From Pinisolibacter aquiterrae (GTDB lineage: Bacteria > Pseudomonadota > Alphaproteobacteria > Rhizobiales > Ancalomicrobiaceae), in the NCBI RefSeq assembly GCF_019160155.1, contig NZ_JAFNIH010000041.1, positions 352,871-416,870 of the forward strand: a stretch of DNA of 64,000 nucleotides. Direction: 5' to 3'. The first letter of the stretch is position 1, and every line of letters starts with the position of its first letter. Both the position numbers and the translations under genes were made by a program. The notes under the pieces are model-generated. The model was not told the origin of the DNA, did no database searches, and was given only the letters and a program-made list of their open reading frames with translations. Of the stretch, positions 25,980 to 35,326 are shown piece after piece.

Positions 25980-27148
25980 TGGGGGAGCGTCTCGACGTCG
26001 ACGTGGCGATCGTCGGGGGCGGCACCGCCGCCTGCGCCGCCGCCGTCGCCCTGCGCCGGCACGGCCTCACCGTCGCCGTGCTCGAGAAGCGCCGCTGCGG
26101 CGCCGGTGCCAGCGGCGTCAATTTCGGCGGCGTTCGCCAACAGGGCCGCGATCTGCGCGAGCTGCCGCTGTCGCGCCGCGCCCGGCCGCTGTGGGACGGG
26201 CTCAACGCGCTCCTCGGCGAGGACGTCGAATTCGAGGCGACCGGCCACATCAAGCTCGCCCGTTCCGAGGCCGACCTCGAGTTTCTCGAGCGCTACCGGA
26301 TCGACGCCGCCGCGTGTGGTCTCGAGCTCACCATGATGGGCGCCGATGCCGTCCACGCCGAACTGCCCTGGCTCGGCGAGAAGGTGCTCGGCGCCTCGTT
26401 GTCGCCGACCGACGGTCAGGCCAATCCGCGCGTCGTCGGCCCTGCCTTCGCCCGCCTCGCCCGCCGTATGGGCGCCGAGGTGCGCGAGCACACGCCGGTC
26501 GAGGCGGTCGCGCACACCGGCTCGGGCTTCGTCGTCACCGCGCCCGGCCTCGAGGTCCGCGCCCGCCGTCTGGTCAATGCCGCCGGCGCCGGCAGCGGAC
26601 TGGTCGCGGCGAGCTTCGGCGAGGCGGTGCCGCTGACGCCGCTGTCGCCGAACATGCTGGTGACCGAGCCCATGCCCTATTTCGTCTCGCGCTCGATCGG
26701 GGTCTGCGGCGGCGACGTCTACGTCCGCCAGGTCCGGCGCGGCAACGTCGTCTTCGGCGGCGGCGGCGGTTGGCAGGATCACGAGCGCGGCCTCGCCCGC
26801 CCGAACGACGCCGAGTCGCTCGGCGGCATGAAACGCACCCTGCAGGTGGTGCCGGGCCTCGCCCACGCCCGGGTGATCCGCACCTGGAGCGGCGTCGACG
26901 GGCAGATGCCCGACGCCATCCCGGTGATCGGCCCGTCGCGCACCACGCCCGATCTGGTCCACGCCTTCGGCTTCTCCGGCCATGGCTTCCAGCTCGGTCC
27001 GGTGATCGGCGAAATCATCTGCGAACTGCTGGTCGACGGGGCGACGCCCTCGCCGATCGAGCCCTTCGCCATCGATCGGTTCGACGGGCTCGCCTCCGCC
27101 GCGCCGGCAGACGCTCCCGTCGGCGGGAGCACCCACACCGAGCATTGA
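25979..27148 (+). CDS. FAD-dependent oxidoreductase, catalytic (DAO) subunit
   Basis: A 389-residue DAO-family protein, the B/beta subunit type of opine oxidase, HcnC and D-hydroxyproline dehydrogenase. The FAD-binding motif GGGTAA is at 13-18, followed by VLEKRRCGAGASGVNFGGVR and the C-terminal IPVIGPSRTTPDLVHAFGFSGHGFQLGP. The ATG at 25979 shares its A with the upstream TGA; a GTG one codon earlier is an alternative. It should catalyse the C-N oxidation of the trimeric enzyme with its two upstream partners. A Dpp-type transporter follows and may supply the substrate. Confidence 0.87.
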   Translation: MGERLDVDVAIVGGGTAACAAAVALRRHGLTVAVLEKRRCGAGASGVNFGGVRQQGRDLRELPLSRRARPLWDGLNALLGEDVEFEATGHIKLARSEADLEFLERYRIDAAACGLELTMMGADAVHAELPWLGEKVLGASLSPTDGQANPRVVGPAFARLARRMGAEVREHTPVEAVAHTGSGFVVTAPGLEVRARRLVNAAGAGSGLVAASFGEAVPLTPLSPNMLVTEPMPYFVSRSIGVCGGDVYVRQVRRGNVVFGGGGGWQDHERGLARPNDAESLGGMKRTLQVVPGLAHARVIRTWSGVDGQMPDAIPVIGPSRTTPDLVHAFGFSGHGFQLGPVIGEIICELLVDGATPSPIEPFAIDRFDGLASAAPADAPVGGSTHTEH

Positions 27149-27231
27149 CGCCCTCGGGAGGCCCGCCCCCCCGAGACGACCCCAACGCCCGGCCGATCCG
27201 GTTGGTGCGATCGAGACGAGAGGAAATGACG

Positions 27232-28770
27232 ATGAAGCGATACTTGTTCGCCGCCGCCGCCCTGCTGCTGGCGCCGATCGCCACCGCCCGGGCCGAGACC
27301 GTGCTCAACGTCGGCATGGCCGCCGCCGACATCGGCCAGATCGATCCCCACCGCGCCACCTCCACCCAGGACAAGCCGGTGGTGTCGTGGATGTTCAACG
27401 GCCTCGTCCGCTTCAAGCCCGGTTCCGCCAGCCTCGAGGCGCTCGAGCCGGATCTCGCCGAGAGCTGGGAGAAGTCCGCCGACGGCAAGACCTGGATCTT
27501 CCATCTGCGCAAGGGCGTGAAGTTCCACGGCGACTGGGGCGAGATGACCGCCGAAGACGTCGTCTATTCGCTGAAGCGCGCCGGCGACAGCAAGACCTCC
27601 TCCTTCGCCGCCGACTATTCGGTGATGGAGAGCATCGAGGCGGTGGATCCCTATACCGTCAAGATCGTGCTGAAGAAGCCGATCCCGGCCCTGCTCGGTC
27701 TCGTCGCCAACTATCACGGCGGCAACATCGTCTCCAAGAAGGCGGCCGAGGCCCTCGGCGCCGACTTCCGCACCAAGCCGGTCGGCACCGGCCCCTTCCA
27801 GGTGGTCGACTACAAGTCGAACGAGAGCCTGACCTTCGCCGCCAATCCCGCCTATTTCCGCGGCGTGCCGAAGATCGACAAGATCGTCTATCGCTTCATC
27901 CCGGCCGACGCCTCGCGCGATCTCGCCTTCTCGTCGGGTGAACTCGACATCGTCTACGGCCGCCAGGACCAGCGCTGGGTCGAGCGCTTCTCCAAGGAGC
28001 CGAACACCGTCGTCGAGGTGGTCAAGCCGGCCGAACTGTCGATCCTGCATCTCAACACGACGATGAAGCCGCTCGACGACAAGCGCGTCCGTCAGGCCGT
28101 CGCCTATGCGGTCGATCGCGCCCAGATCGCCGGCTTCAAGGGCGCCTCCACGGCGGTTCCCGCCATCTCGGTGGTGCCGTCGGGTTATCTCGGCACCGAC
28201 GAGCAGGCCAAGCTCTATCCCCACGACATCGCCAAGGCCAAGGCCCTGCTCGCCGAGGCCGGCTACCCGAACGGGGTCACCATCAAGGTGATCCAGACCA
28301 GCCTGCCGACCATGCTCAACTCGATGCAGATCGTGCAGAGCCAGCTCAAGAAGGCCGGTATCGACCTGCAGCTCGAGGTGGTCGATCATCAGACCTTCCA
28401 CGCCCGCATCCGCAAGGACGAATCCGGCGCGGTCTACTACGCCGCCGCCCGCTTCCCCGTCGCCGACGTCTATCTGCGCCAGTTCTTCCACTCCGCCGCG
28501 ACCGTCGGCACCCCGACCGCGGTGACCAACTTCTCGCACTGCGCCGTCGCCGACAAGGAGATCGACGCCGCCGCCATCGAGCCCGATGCCGCGAAGCAGA
28601 AGGACCTGTGGAAGGTCGCTCAGGCCAAGGTCATCGACGACGTCTGCGCCGTTCCGCTCTACGAGCAGCTCCAGGTGTGGGCCCGCAAGACCAACGTCGA
28701 CTACGGGTACGAGTTCCAGGGCGCGATCCATCTCGGCCCGGTCGTCACCGAGCTGACCAACAAGAAGTGA
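27232..28770 (+). CDS. Dpp/Opp-type ABC transporter substrate-binding protein
   Basis: A 512-residue family 5 extracellular solute-binding protein (SBP_bac_5). A signal peptide covers residues 1-21 (MKRYLFAAAALLLAPIATAR), followed by TVLNVGMAAADIGQIDPH and the family segments WEKSADGKTWIFHLRKGVKF and VRQAVAYAVDRAQI. The ATG at 27232 is chosen over 27226 because GAGAGGAA (27217-27224) is too close to the first. It is 83 bp after the oxidase gene and begins the transporter. Opines, short peptides or sugar acids are possible ligands. Confidence 0.9.
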   Translation: MKRYLFAAAALLLAPIATARAETVLNVGMAAADIGQIDPHRATSTQDKPVVSWMFNGLVRFKPGSASLEALEPDLAESWEKSADGKTWIFHLRKGVKFHGDWGEMTAEDVVYSLKRAGDSKTSSFAADYSVMESIEAVDPYTVKIVLKKPIPALLGLVANYHGGNIVSKKAAEALGADFRTKPVGTGPFQVVDYKSNESLTFAANPAYFRGVPKIDKIVYRFIPADASRDLAFSSGELDIVYGRQDQRWVERFSKEPNTVVEVVKPAELSILHLNTTMKPLDDKRVRQAVAYAVDRAQIAGFKGASTAVPAISVVPSGYLGTDEQAKLYPHDIAKAKALLAEAGYPNGVTIKVIQTSLPTMLNSMQIVQSQLKKAGIDLQLEVVDHQTFHARIRKDESGAVYYAAARFPVADVYLRQFFHSAATVGTPTAVTNFSHCAVADKEIDAAAIEPDAAKQKDLWKVAQAKVIDDVCAVPLYEQLQVWARKTNVDYGYEFQGAIHLGPVVTELTNKK

Positions 28771-28774
28771 GTGT

Positions 28775-28798
28775 CGTGGCGCGTCTCGGCGCGCCACG
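28775..28798 (+). terminator. Stem-loop after the Dpp binding-protein gene
   Basis: CGTGGCGCG (28775-28783) and CGCGCCACG (28790-28798) form a perfect 9-bp stem with a 6-nt loop, 4 bp after the stop codon. As with the other binding-protein genes here, it probably protects the upstream mRNA or attenuates the permease genes. Confidence 0.5.
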
Positions 28799-28875
28799 TC
28801 TCCTCCTCGACGAGAAGCCGCAGGGCGCGACGGTCCGCCGCCGCGCCCCCTCCTTCCTCTCCTGCGGGGTGAGCC

Positions 28876-29817
28876 ATGTTTCGGTTCGTGATCAAACGAC
28901 TGCTCGTCGCCATACCGACCTTGTGGGCGGTGCTGACCACGGTCTTCGTCCTCATCCGGGTGGTCCCGGGCGATCCGACCATCATCATCCTCGGCGATCA
29001 GGCGAGTGAGGCCGCGCGCGAGGCGCTGCGCGAGAAGCTCGGCCTCGCCAAGCCGATCCTGTCGCAATATTTCGACTTCCTGTGGCAGGTGCTGCACGGC
29101 GATCTCGGCCGCTCGCTCGCCACCAACCGGCCGATCGTCGACGACGTCCTGTCGGTGCTGCCCTTCACCATCGAGCTGACGCTCGCCTCGCTCCTGGTCG
29201 GCGCGGTGATCGGCATTCCCCTCGGCGTTCTCGCCGCCGAACGGCGCGACGGCTTCGCCGACTGGTTCGCCCGCATCTTCTCCCTCGCCGGCGTCTCCTT
29301 CCCGGCCTTCGTCTCCGGCATCCTGCTGCTGATGGTCTTCTCGGTCGAATTGCGCTGGTTCCCGGTGATCTCCACCGCCAACACCGCCGACCCGATCGAA
29401 CGCCTCCGCGCCCTGGTGCTGCCGGCGATCAACCTCGGTCTCCTGATGGTCGCCTACGTCACCCGCGTCACCCGCTCCGGCATGCTCAAGGCGCTCGGCG
29501 AGGACTACGTCCGCACCGCCCGGTCGAAGGGCCTCGGGCGCCGGCTGGTGGTGTGGCGTCATGCCTTCCCGAACGTCCTGGTGCCGATCGTCACCGTGGT
29601 CGGGCTCTATCTCGGCGTCCTCATCGGCAACGCCGTCCTGACCGAGATCGTCTTCAACCGCCCCGGCATCGGCAAGCTGATCGTCACCGCCCTCAATCAG
29701 CGCGACTACACGCTGCTCCAGGGCCTGATGGTGATCACCGCCTTCGCCATCGTTCTCGCCAACATCCTGACCGACCTCACCTACGGTCTGGTCGACCCGC
29801 GGGTGAAGACCTCATGA
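28876..29817 (+). CDS. Dpp-type ABC permease, DppB-like
   Basis: A 313-residue permease with the usual N-terminal membrane anchor (FRFVIKRLLVAIPTLWAVLT, then FVLIRVVPGDP) and the EAA loop region EDYVRTARSKGLGRRLVVWRHA near residues 210-235. It forms the channel with the next gene, which it overlaps by 4 bp. Confidence 0.93.
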   Translation: MFRFVIKRLLVAIPTLWAVLTTVFVLIRVVPGDPTIIILGDQASEAAREALREKLGLAKPILSQYFDFLWQVLHGDLGRSLATNRPIVDDVLSVLPFTIELTLASLLVGAVIGIPLGVLAAERRDGFADWFARIFSLAGVSFPAFVSGILLLMVFSVELRWFPVISTANTADPIERLRALVLPAINLGLLMVAYVTRVTRSGMLKALGEDYVRTARSKGLGRRLVVWRHAFPNVLVPIVTVVGLYLGVLIGNAVLTEIVFNRPGIGKLIVTALNQRDYTLLQGLMVITAFAIVLANILTDLTYGLVDPRVKTS

Positions 29818-30668
29818 GCGCCTCCTCCTCCGCCCGCCGCAACACCGTGGCCTCGCGCGCCCTGCGCTCGCCCGGTCTCGCCTTCGGCTTCGTCGTCGTG
29901 GTGGTGATGATCGTCGCCGCCCTGATCGCGCCCTGGGCCTCGCCCTTCGATCCGGACGCGCAGGACGTCATGCTCGTTCTCTCGCCGCCCGATACGACCC
30001 ATCTCTTCGGCACCGACGCCTTCGGCCGCGACGTCTTCTCGCGCATCCTCTGGGGCGCGCGGATCTCGCTCACCGTCGGCTTCCTCGCCACCGCCGTCGG
30101 CGTGGTGATCGGCACGGTCATCGGCGTCGTCGCCGGCTACTACGGCGGGGTGATCGATCGCCTCGTGGTCGCGGCGACCGACGTGCTTCTGAGCTTTCCG
30201 CAGCTGATCATGGGCCTCCTCCTGGTCGCGGTGCTCGGCGCCTCGCTCACCAATCTGGTGATCGCCATCGCGGTGACGGCGGTGCCCGCCTTCGTGCGGC
30301 TGGCGCGCGGCTCGACGCTGGCGATGCGCGAGCGCGACTTCGTCGATGCCTGCCGCTCGCTCGGCTATTCCGACCTGCGCATCATGTTCCTGCATGTGCT
30401 GCCGAACATCCTCGACGAACTGGTGGTGATGGCCTCGCTGTGGCTCGCCGCCGCCATCCGCACCGAATCGACCCTCGCCTTCATCGGCCTCTCGGTGCCG
30501 CCGCCGACCGCCACCTGGGGCGGCATCGTCCGCGAGGGTTTCGACAATCTGCTCGACGGCCCCTGGCTCGCCGTCTTCCCCAGCCTCGCCATCCTCGCCG
30601 TGATGATCGGTCTCAACCTGATCGGCGACGGCCTGCGCGACGCCTCCGACCCGAGGGCCCCGCAATGA
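29814..30668 (+). CDS. Dpp-type ABC permease, DppC-like
   Basis: A 284-residue permease with the DppC hallmark HLFGTDAFGRDVFSRILWGA near residues 65-84 and the EAA loop around RDFVDACRSLGYSDLRIMFLH. The ATG at 29814 overlaps the dppB stop. The C-terminus LNLIGDGLRDASDPR is typical. Confidence 0.93.
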   Translation: MSASSSARRNTVASRALRSPGLAFGFVVVVVMIVAALIAPWASPFDPDAQDVMLVLSPPDTTHLFGTDAFGRDVFSRILWGARISLTVGFLATAVGVVIGTVIGVVAGYYGGVIDRLVVAATDVLLSFPQLIMGLLLVAVLGASLTNLVIAIAVTAVPAFVRLARGSTLAMRERDFVDACRSLGYSDLRIMFLHVLPNILDELVVMASLWLAAAIRTESTLAFIGLSVPPPTATWGGIVREGFDNLLDGPWLAVFPSLAILAVMIGLNLIGDGLRDASDPRAPQ

Positions 30669-31639
30669 CCGCGACACCTCCCCCCCTGGTGGTCGAGGGG
30701 CTCACCACCTCGATCCGCCTCGACGGCCGCCTCCACCATGTCGTGCGCGACATCTCCTTCGAGATCCGCGCCGAGGAAACCCTCGCCCTGGTCGGCGAGA
30801 GCGGTTGCGGCAAGTCGATGACGGCCCTGTCGGTGACCGGCCTCTTGCCGCCGATCGCCTCGGTCACCTCCGGCCGCATCCTGGTCGAGGGCGTCGACAT
30901 GGTCGCCGCCTCCGAGAAGACCCGCGAGGATCTGCGCGGCGATCGCATCGGCATGATCTTCCAGGAGCCGATGACCTCGCTCAATCCGGTCCTGCCGATC
31001 GGCTTCCAGGTCGGCGAGGCCCTGATGCGCCATCACGGCCTGTCGAAGAAGGCGGCCCGCGAACGCGCCCGCGAATTGCTCGAGTTGGTGCGGGTGCCGG
31101 CGGCGGCGGAGCGGCTCGACGCCTATCCGCATCAGTTCTCCGGCGGCATGCGTCAGCGCGTGATGATCGCGCTGGCGCTCGCCTGCCGGCCGTCGGTGCT
31201 GATCGCCGACGAGCCGACGACCGCCCTCGACGTCACCATCCAGGCTCAGGTTCTGGCGCTCGTCGCCGATCTTCAGAAGCGCGAGGGCCTCGCCGTTCTG
31301 CTCATCACCCACAATCTCGGCGTGGTCGCCTCGGTCGCCGATCGGGTCATGGTGATGTACGGCGGCGACGTGGTGGAGAGTGCCCCGGTGAAGGCCTTCT
31401 TCGACCGGCCGACCCATCCCTATTCGCAGGCGCTGCTCGCCGCCATGCCGCGCATCGAGGGCGACGGCCAGCTGAAGCCGATTCCCGGTCAGGTTCCGCC
31501 CCTCACCGAAATGCCGTCCGGCTGCCGGTTCCAGTCGCGCTGCCCCCTGCGGCAGGAGATCTGCGATCGGTTGCCCGAGATGACGCCGGTCGGCGGCGAT
31601 CCCGAACACAAGGTTCGCTGCTGGGCGAGGAGCGAGTGA
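30665..31639 (+). CDS. Dpp-type ABC ATPase, DppD-like
   Basis: A 324-residue ATPase with Walker A GESGCGKS at 44-51, signature FSGGMRQRVMIALALA and Walker B VLIADEPTTALD. The C-terminal oligopeptide-transporter domain carries cysteines in GCRFQSRCPLRQEIC, as is common in this family. It overlaps dppC by 4 bp and dppF by 1 bp. Confidence 0.94.
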   Translation: MTATPPPLVVEGLTTSIRLDGRLHHVVRDISFEIRAEETLALVGESGCGKSMTALSVTGLLPPIASVTSGRILVEGVDMVAASEKTREDLRGDRIGMIFQEPMTSLNPVLPIGFQVGEALMRHHGLSKKAARERARELLELVRVPAAAERLDAYPHQFSGGMRQRVMIALALACRPSVLIADEPTTALDVTIQAQVLALVADLQKREGLAVLLITHNLGVVASVADRVMVMYGGDVVESAPVKAFFDRPTHPYSQALLAAMPRIEGDGQLKPIPGQVPPLTEMPSGCRFQSRCPLRQEICDRLPEMTPVGGDPEHKVRCWARSE

Positions 31640-32610
31640 TGAACGCCACCCCTCTTTTGGACATCCGCGACCTGCGCAAGGTCTTCACCACTCGCAAGGG
31701 CTGGCCGATCCCCAAGGTCACCCATGTGAAGGCGCTCGACGGCGTCTCCTTCACGGTCGGGCGCGGCGAGGTGGTCGGCGTGGTCGGCGAGAGCGGTTGC
31801 GGCAAGTCGACCGTCGCCCGCGTCGCGCTCCGCCTGATGGAAGCCGACGGCGGCTCGGTCGGCTTCGACGGGGCCGACGTGCTCGAGGCCTCGCGGCTCG
31901 ACATGCGCGGCTTGCGTCGGCGCATGCAGATGGTCTTCCAGGACCCCGCCTCCTCGCTCGACGGGCGCCAGCGCATCGTCGACGCCCTCGGCGAACCGCT
32001 GAAGGTCCACGGCCTCGCCGACCGTTCGACGGTGCGCGACGAGGTCGCCCGGCTCCTCGACGAGGTCGGCCTGCCGCGCAGCGCCCTCGATCGCTATCCG
32101 CACGAATTCTCCGGCGGCCAGCGCCAGCGCATCGGCATCGCCCGCGCGCTCGCCCTGAAGCCGGATCTGATCTTCGCCGACGAGCCGGTCTCCGCGCTCG
32201 ACGTCTCGGTCCAGGCCCAGATCCTCGAGCTGCTGCGCCGGATCCGCGCCGAGCACAACCTCGCCTTCGTCTTCATCTCGCACGATCTCGGCGTCGTCCG
32301 CTTCTTCTGCGATCGCGTCGTCGTCATGTATCTCGGCCGGGTGGTCGAGGTCGGCCCGGTGCCGGAGATCTTCGTCGAGCCGCTCCATCCCTATACGCGG
32401 CTCCTCAAGATCTCCTCGCCCGAGCCGGATCCGGCCGTCGCCGTCGCCATGACCTTCCAGGACGGCGAGCCGCCCTCGCCGACGGCGCCGCCGCCGGGAT
32501 GCCATTTCCACCCGCGCTGCCCCGGCGCGACCGAACGCTGCCGCACCGAGAAGCCGGAGTTGCGGACGCTGGGTGAGGCCCGCTCCGTCGCCTGCCATCA
32601 TCCATTGTGA
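31639..32610 (+). CDS. Dpp-type ABC ATPase, DppF-like
   Basis: A 323-residue ATPase with GESGCGKST near residues 50-58, signature FSGGQRQRIGIARALA and Walker B LIFADEPVSALD. The C-terminal domain has the Cys-rich GCHFHPRCPGATERC. It is the last gene of the operon that starts with the SDR at 23594. Confidence 0.94.
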   Translation: MNATPLLDIRDLRKVFTTRKGWPIPKVTHVKALDGVSFTVGRGEVVGVVGESGCGKSTVARVALRLMEADGGSVGFDGADVLEASRLDMRGLRRRMQMVFQDPASSLDGRQRIVDALGEPLKVHGLADRSTVRDEVARLLDEVGLPRSALDRYPHEFSGGQRQRIGIARALALKPDLIFADEPVSALDVSVQAQILELLRRIRAEHNLAFVFISHDLGVVRFFCDRVVVMYLGRVVEVGPVPEIFVEPLHPYTRLLKISSPEPDPAVAVAMTFQDGEPPSPTAPPPGCHFHPRCPGATERCRTEKPELRTLGEARSVACHHPL

Positions 32611-32620
32611 AGGCGCGCGC

Positions 32621-32643
32621 GCCCCGCCGCTCTCCGGCGGGGC
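32621..32643. terminator. Stem-loop between convergent dppF and pdxA-like genes
   Basis: GCCCCGCCG (32621-32629) and CGGCGGGGC (32635-32643) form a perfect 9-bp stem with a 5-nt loop in the 61-bp convergent gap. It is a probable bidirectional terminator, though it lacks a T-run. Confidence 0.55.
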
Positions 32644-32671
32644 CGAGAGGAGCGGCGTCGCGCCGCGATCC

Positions 32672-33670
32672 TCACGCCGCCGGAGCGGGGGAGGGGAGCG
32701 GCTTCATCCGCCGCGCCATGGCGATCGCCGCCCTCATGTTGCTCGGGTCGGCGACGCCGGTCCAGGCGATGTCGAAGGCGGTGCCGTGGTCGACCGAGGT
32801 CCGCAGCACCGGCAGGCCGGCGGTGACGTTGACGCAGTCGTGGCCGCCGATCAGCTTGGCCGGGATGTGGCCCTGGTCGTGATATTGCGCGACGACGATG
32901 TCGTAGCGCCCGTCGATCGCCTGCTGGAACACCACGTCGCCCGGCACCGGCCCGGTCGCGTCGAGCCCCTCGGCGCGGGCCGCCGCCACCGCCGGGCCGA
33001 CGAAGTCGTCGTCCTCCGAACCGTAGAGCCCGCCCTCGCCGCAATGGGGATTGAGCCCGGCGACGGCGATGCGCGGCCGCGTCAGGCCGGTGGTGCGCAT
33101 GTGCGCGTCCGCCGCGCGGATCGTCTCGAGGATCAGGGGCGTCCGGCAGAGGTCGGCCGCCTGATGCAGCGAAACGTGGGTCGAGACGTGGATCACCGAA
33201 AACTGCGGGCTCGCCAGCACCGCGTAGTTCTTCTTCACCCCGGTGAAGTGCGAGAGCAGCCCGGCGTGACCGTTGAGCGCGTAGCCGGCCATCCGGAGCG
33301 CGGCCTTGTTGATCGAGGCGGTGCAGATCACGTCGATCGCGCCGGCGAGCGCGAGGCGGACCGCCAGCTCGACGCAGCGCTTGCCCGCCTCGCCGGCGTC
33401 GGCCGAGAGCCGCCCGGGAAGGATCGTGTCGCGATTGGGGGCCTCGACGGCGAGCAGCGCCACCCCGCCCGTCGGCACCTCGGCGGCGTCGGCGACCTCG
33501 ACGAAGGCGAAGTCCGCGCCGATCAGATCGCGCGCCCGGGTCATGAAGACGGGGTCGCCGACGACCACGCATCCCGCCCGCTCGGCCGGGCTCATCGCCG
33601 CCAACGCCTTGCAGACCACCTCCGGCCCGATTCCCGCCGGGTCGCCCATGGTGATGCCGATCCTGTTCAT
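32672..33670 (-). CDS. PdxA2-like 4-phospho-tetronate 3-dehydrogenase
   Basis: A 332-residue PdxA-family dehydrogenase starting MNRIGITMGDPAGIGPE. The metal and substrate ligands are visible in STHVSLHQA, GLNPHCGEGGLYG, YHDQGHIPAKL and SVDHGTAFDIAW. The divergent neighbour is a DUF1537 kinase, so this is the catabolic PdxA2 type, which oxidatively decarboxylates 4-phospho-threonate/erythronate to DHAP, rather than the vitamin B6 enzyme. The start at 33670 is preferred; the frame runs to 33715 but the extra residues do not fit the family. It is transcribed away from the kinase across a 156-bp shared promoter. Confidence 0.85.
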   Translation of the reverse strand: MNRIGITMGDPAGIGPEVVCKALAAMSPAERAGCVVVGDPVFMTRARDLIGADFAFVEVADAAEVPTGGVALLAVEAPNRDTILPGRLSADAGEAGKRCVELAVRLALAGAIDVICTASINKAALRMAGYALNGHAGLLSHFTGVKKNYAVLASPQFSVIHVSTHVSLHQAADLCRTPLILETIRAADAHMRTTGLTRPRIAVAGLNPHCGEGGLYGSEDDDFVGPAVAAARAEGLDATGPVPGDVVFQQAIDGRYDIVVAQYHDQGHIPAKLIGGHDCVNVTAGLPVLRTSVDHGTAFDIAWTGVADPSNMRAAIAMARRMKPLPSPAPAA

Positions 33671-33726
33671 GAATCTCGATCCTTCTCGCCGCCCCTCGCA
33701 CATATCGAGTGACATACGGTCACATT

Positions 33727-33755
33727 ATCACATGTTTTTTGTTCCAAACAATCAT
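33727..33755 (+). promoter_or_regulatory. Conserved 29-bp site upstream of the tetronate kinase
   Basis: This AT-rich site has ATCACATG (33727-33734), six T residues, then GTTCCAAACAATCAT (33741-33755). It includes TTGTT-CCA-AACAA, a perfect 5-bp inverted repeat. The same layout, with 23 of 29 bases identical, occurs on the minus strand at 40061-40089 before the TRAP operon. In each case the site points toward its gene. It is probably an operator shared by both operons, with the DeoR protein encoded at 35327 as the likely binder. Confidence 0.6.
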
Positions 33756-33826
33756 TGTCGATGGTATGAATGTGCAATCGCCGTCGATCCCCGGCTTCGG
33801 GGGCGACGCACGACGAGGCGCAGACC

Positions 33827-35200
33827 ATGACCGATCCGACCGCCGCGGCGCCCGCGCCGCTGATCACCTTCTATGGCGACGACTTCACCGGCTCGACCGA
33901 TTCTCTGGAGGCGCTGGCGATGGCCGGCGTTCCCGCCAAACTGTTCCTCGAGCCGCCGTCGCCGGCCGATCTCGCCCGTCATCCCGGCCTCGCCGCGATC
34001 GGCGTCGCCGGCACCAGCCGCAGCCGCTCGCCGGCGTGGATGGACGCCGAACTGCCGGCGGTCTTTGCGAAGTTGCGCGCCCTCGGCGCCCCGCTCACCC
34101 ATTACAAGACCTGTTCGACCTTCGATTCGGCCCCCGACGTCGGCAGCATCGGCCGCGCCGCCGACATCGGCCGACGTCTCTTCGGCCCGGCCGTCCTCTG
34201 CGTCGTCGGCGTCACCCGCCACGAGCGTTACGTGATCTTCGCCAATCTCTTCGCCGCCGTCAGCATTTCCGGCGGGCGTGAGATCTTCCGCATCGATCGC
34301 CACCCGACCATGAGCCGTCACCCGGTGACGCCGATGCACGACGCCGACCTGCGCGCCCATCTCGGCCGCCAGACCGAGGCGCGCATCGAGGGCTTCGATT
34401 TCCGCGCGATGACCGCGCCCGACGCCTCCGCCGCGCTCGCCGCCCTCACCGAACGCGCCGACGTCGTCGTCCTCGACACGTTCGACGCGGCGACCACCAC
34501 CATCGCCGGTCGGCTCCTGGCCGAACACGGCGCCCGCGCCCCGGCCTTCGTCGTCGGCTCCTCCGGCGTCGAATATGCCCTCGTCGATCATCTGACCCGC
34601 ACCGGCGTGCTGCCGCTCGCGCCGCCGCCCGTGGCGCGAGGGCCGGTCGATCGCCTGATCGCGGTGTGCGGCAGTTGCTCGCCGGTCACCGAGGGCCAGA
34701 TCGCCTGGGCCGAGGCCAACGGTTTCGCCATCCTGCCGCTCGACACCGTCGCCGCCGTCTCCGGCGACGAGAGCGCCTTCCACGGCGTGCTGGTCGAGGA
34801 GATCCGGCGGGCGCTGTCCGAGCGCCCCGGCGTGGTGGTCCATACCGCGCGCGGCCCCTCCGACCCGCGCCTCGCCCCGACCAGGGCGGCGCTGGAGCGG
34901 CGCGGTCTCGGCAATTTCGACAGTTCCGCCGTCCTCGGCGGCGCGCTCGGCCGGGTGTTGCGCGACGCGGTCGCCGCCACCGACACCCGCCGCGTCGTGC
35001 TCGCCGGCGGCGACAGCGCCAGTCACGCCGTCTCGGCCATGGGCGTCGAGACGCTCGAGGTCGCCGGCCCGCTGGTGCCCGGCGCGCCGCTCTGCCGCAT
35101 CGCCGCGCCCGACGGGCGCGTCGACGGCGTCGAGATCTCGCTCAAGGGCGGACAGGTCGGCGGCCCCGACTATTTCGCCCGCGTCATGGCCGGCCATTGA
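33827..35200 (+). CDS. Four-carbon acid sugar kinase (DUF1537 family)
   Basis: A 457-residue kinase of the DUF1537 (DtnK/OtnK) family, which phosphorylates threonate or erythronate at C4. The N-terminal substrate domain begins LITFYGDDFTGSTDSLEALA and the C-terminal nucleotide domain has VLAGGDSASHAVSAMG and ISLKGGQVGGPDYFARVM. The ATG at 33827 is chosen by family length; an earlier ATG at 33770 would add 19 poorly conserved residues. Together with the PdxA2-like gene it gives a two-step route from a tetronate to DHAP. Which stereoisomer is used cannot be told from sequence. Confidence 0.85.
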   Translation: MTDPTAAAPAPLITFYGDDFTGSTDSLEALAMAGVPAKLFLEPPSPADLARHPGLAAIGVAGTSRSRSPAWMDAELPAVFAKLRALGAPLTHYKTCSTFDSAPDVGSIGRAADIGRRLFGPAVLCVVGVTRHERYVIFANLFAAVSISGGREIFRIDRHPTMSRHPVTPMHDADLRAHLGRQTEARIEGFDFRAMTAPDASAALAALTERADVVVLDTFDAATTTIAGRLLAEHGARAPAFVVGSSGVEYALVDHLTRTGVLPLAPPPVARGPVDRLIAVCGSCSPVTEGQIAWAEANGFAILPLDTVAAVSGDESAFHGVLVEEIRRALSERPGVVVHTARGPSDPRLAPTRAALERRGLGNFDSSAVLGGALGRVLRDAVAATDTRRVVLAGGDSASHAVSAMGVETLEVAGPLVPGAPLCRIAAPDGRVDGVEISLKGGQVGGPDYFARVMAGH

Positions 35201-35326
35201 GGGCTGAGAGATGACACGCTACCACCGGAAAGGGATGATCGACGCGATCGCGCGGGGCCGGCGCCACGGCCGTCGCCCCGTCTCGAGCCGTGCCGATCCC
35301 TCGCCCTTCCTTCGCTGGAGCAGAGC

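Noticed and set aside
26779-29562. 927-codon minus-strand open frame opposite the oxidase and Dpp genes
   Set aside because: It is antisense to clearly recognised plus-strand genes and has Asp/Gly/Val-rich, low-complexity translation typical of the antisense frame in high-GC DNA.
33671-33715. Longer PdxA start at 33715
   Set aside because: The extra 15 residues do not resemble the family start and fall in the shared promoter; MNRIGITMGDPAG is the expected N-terminus.
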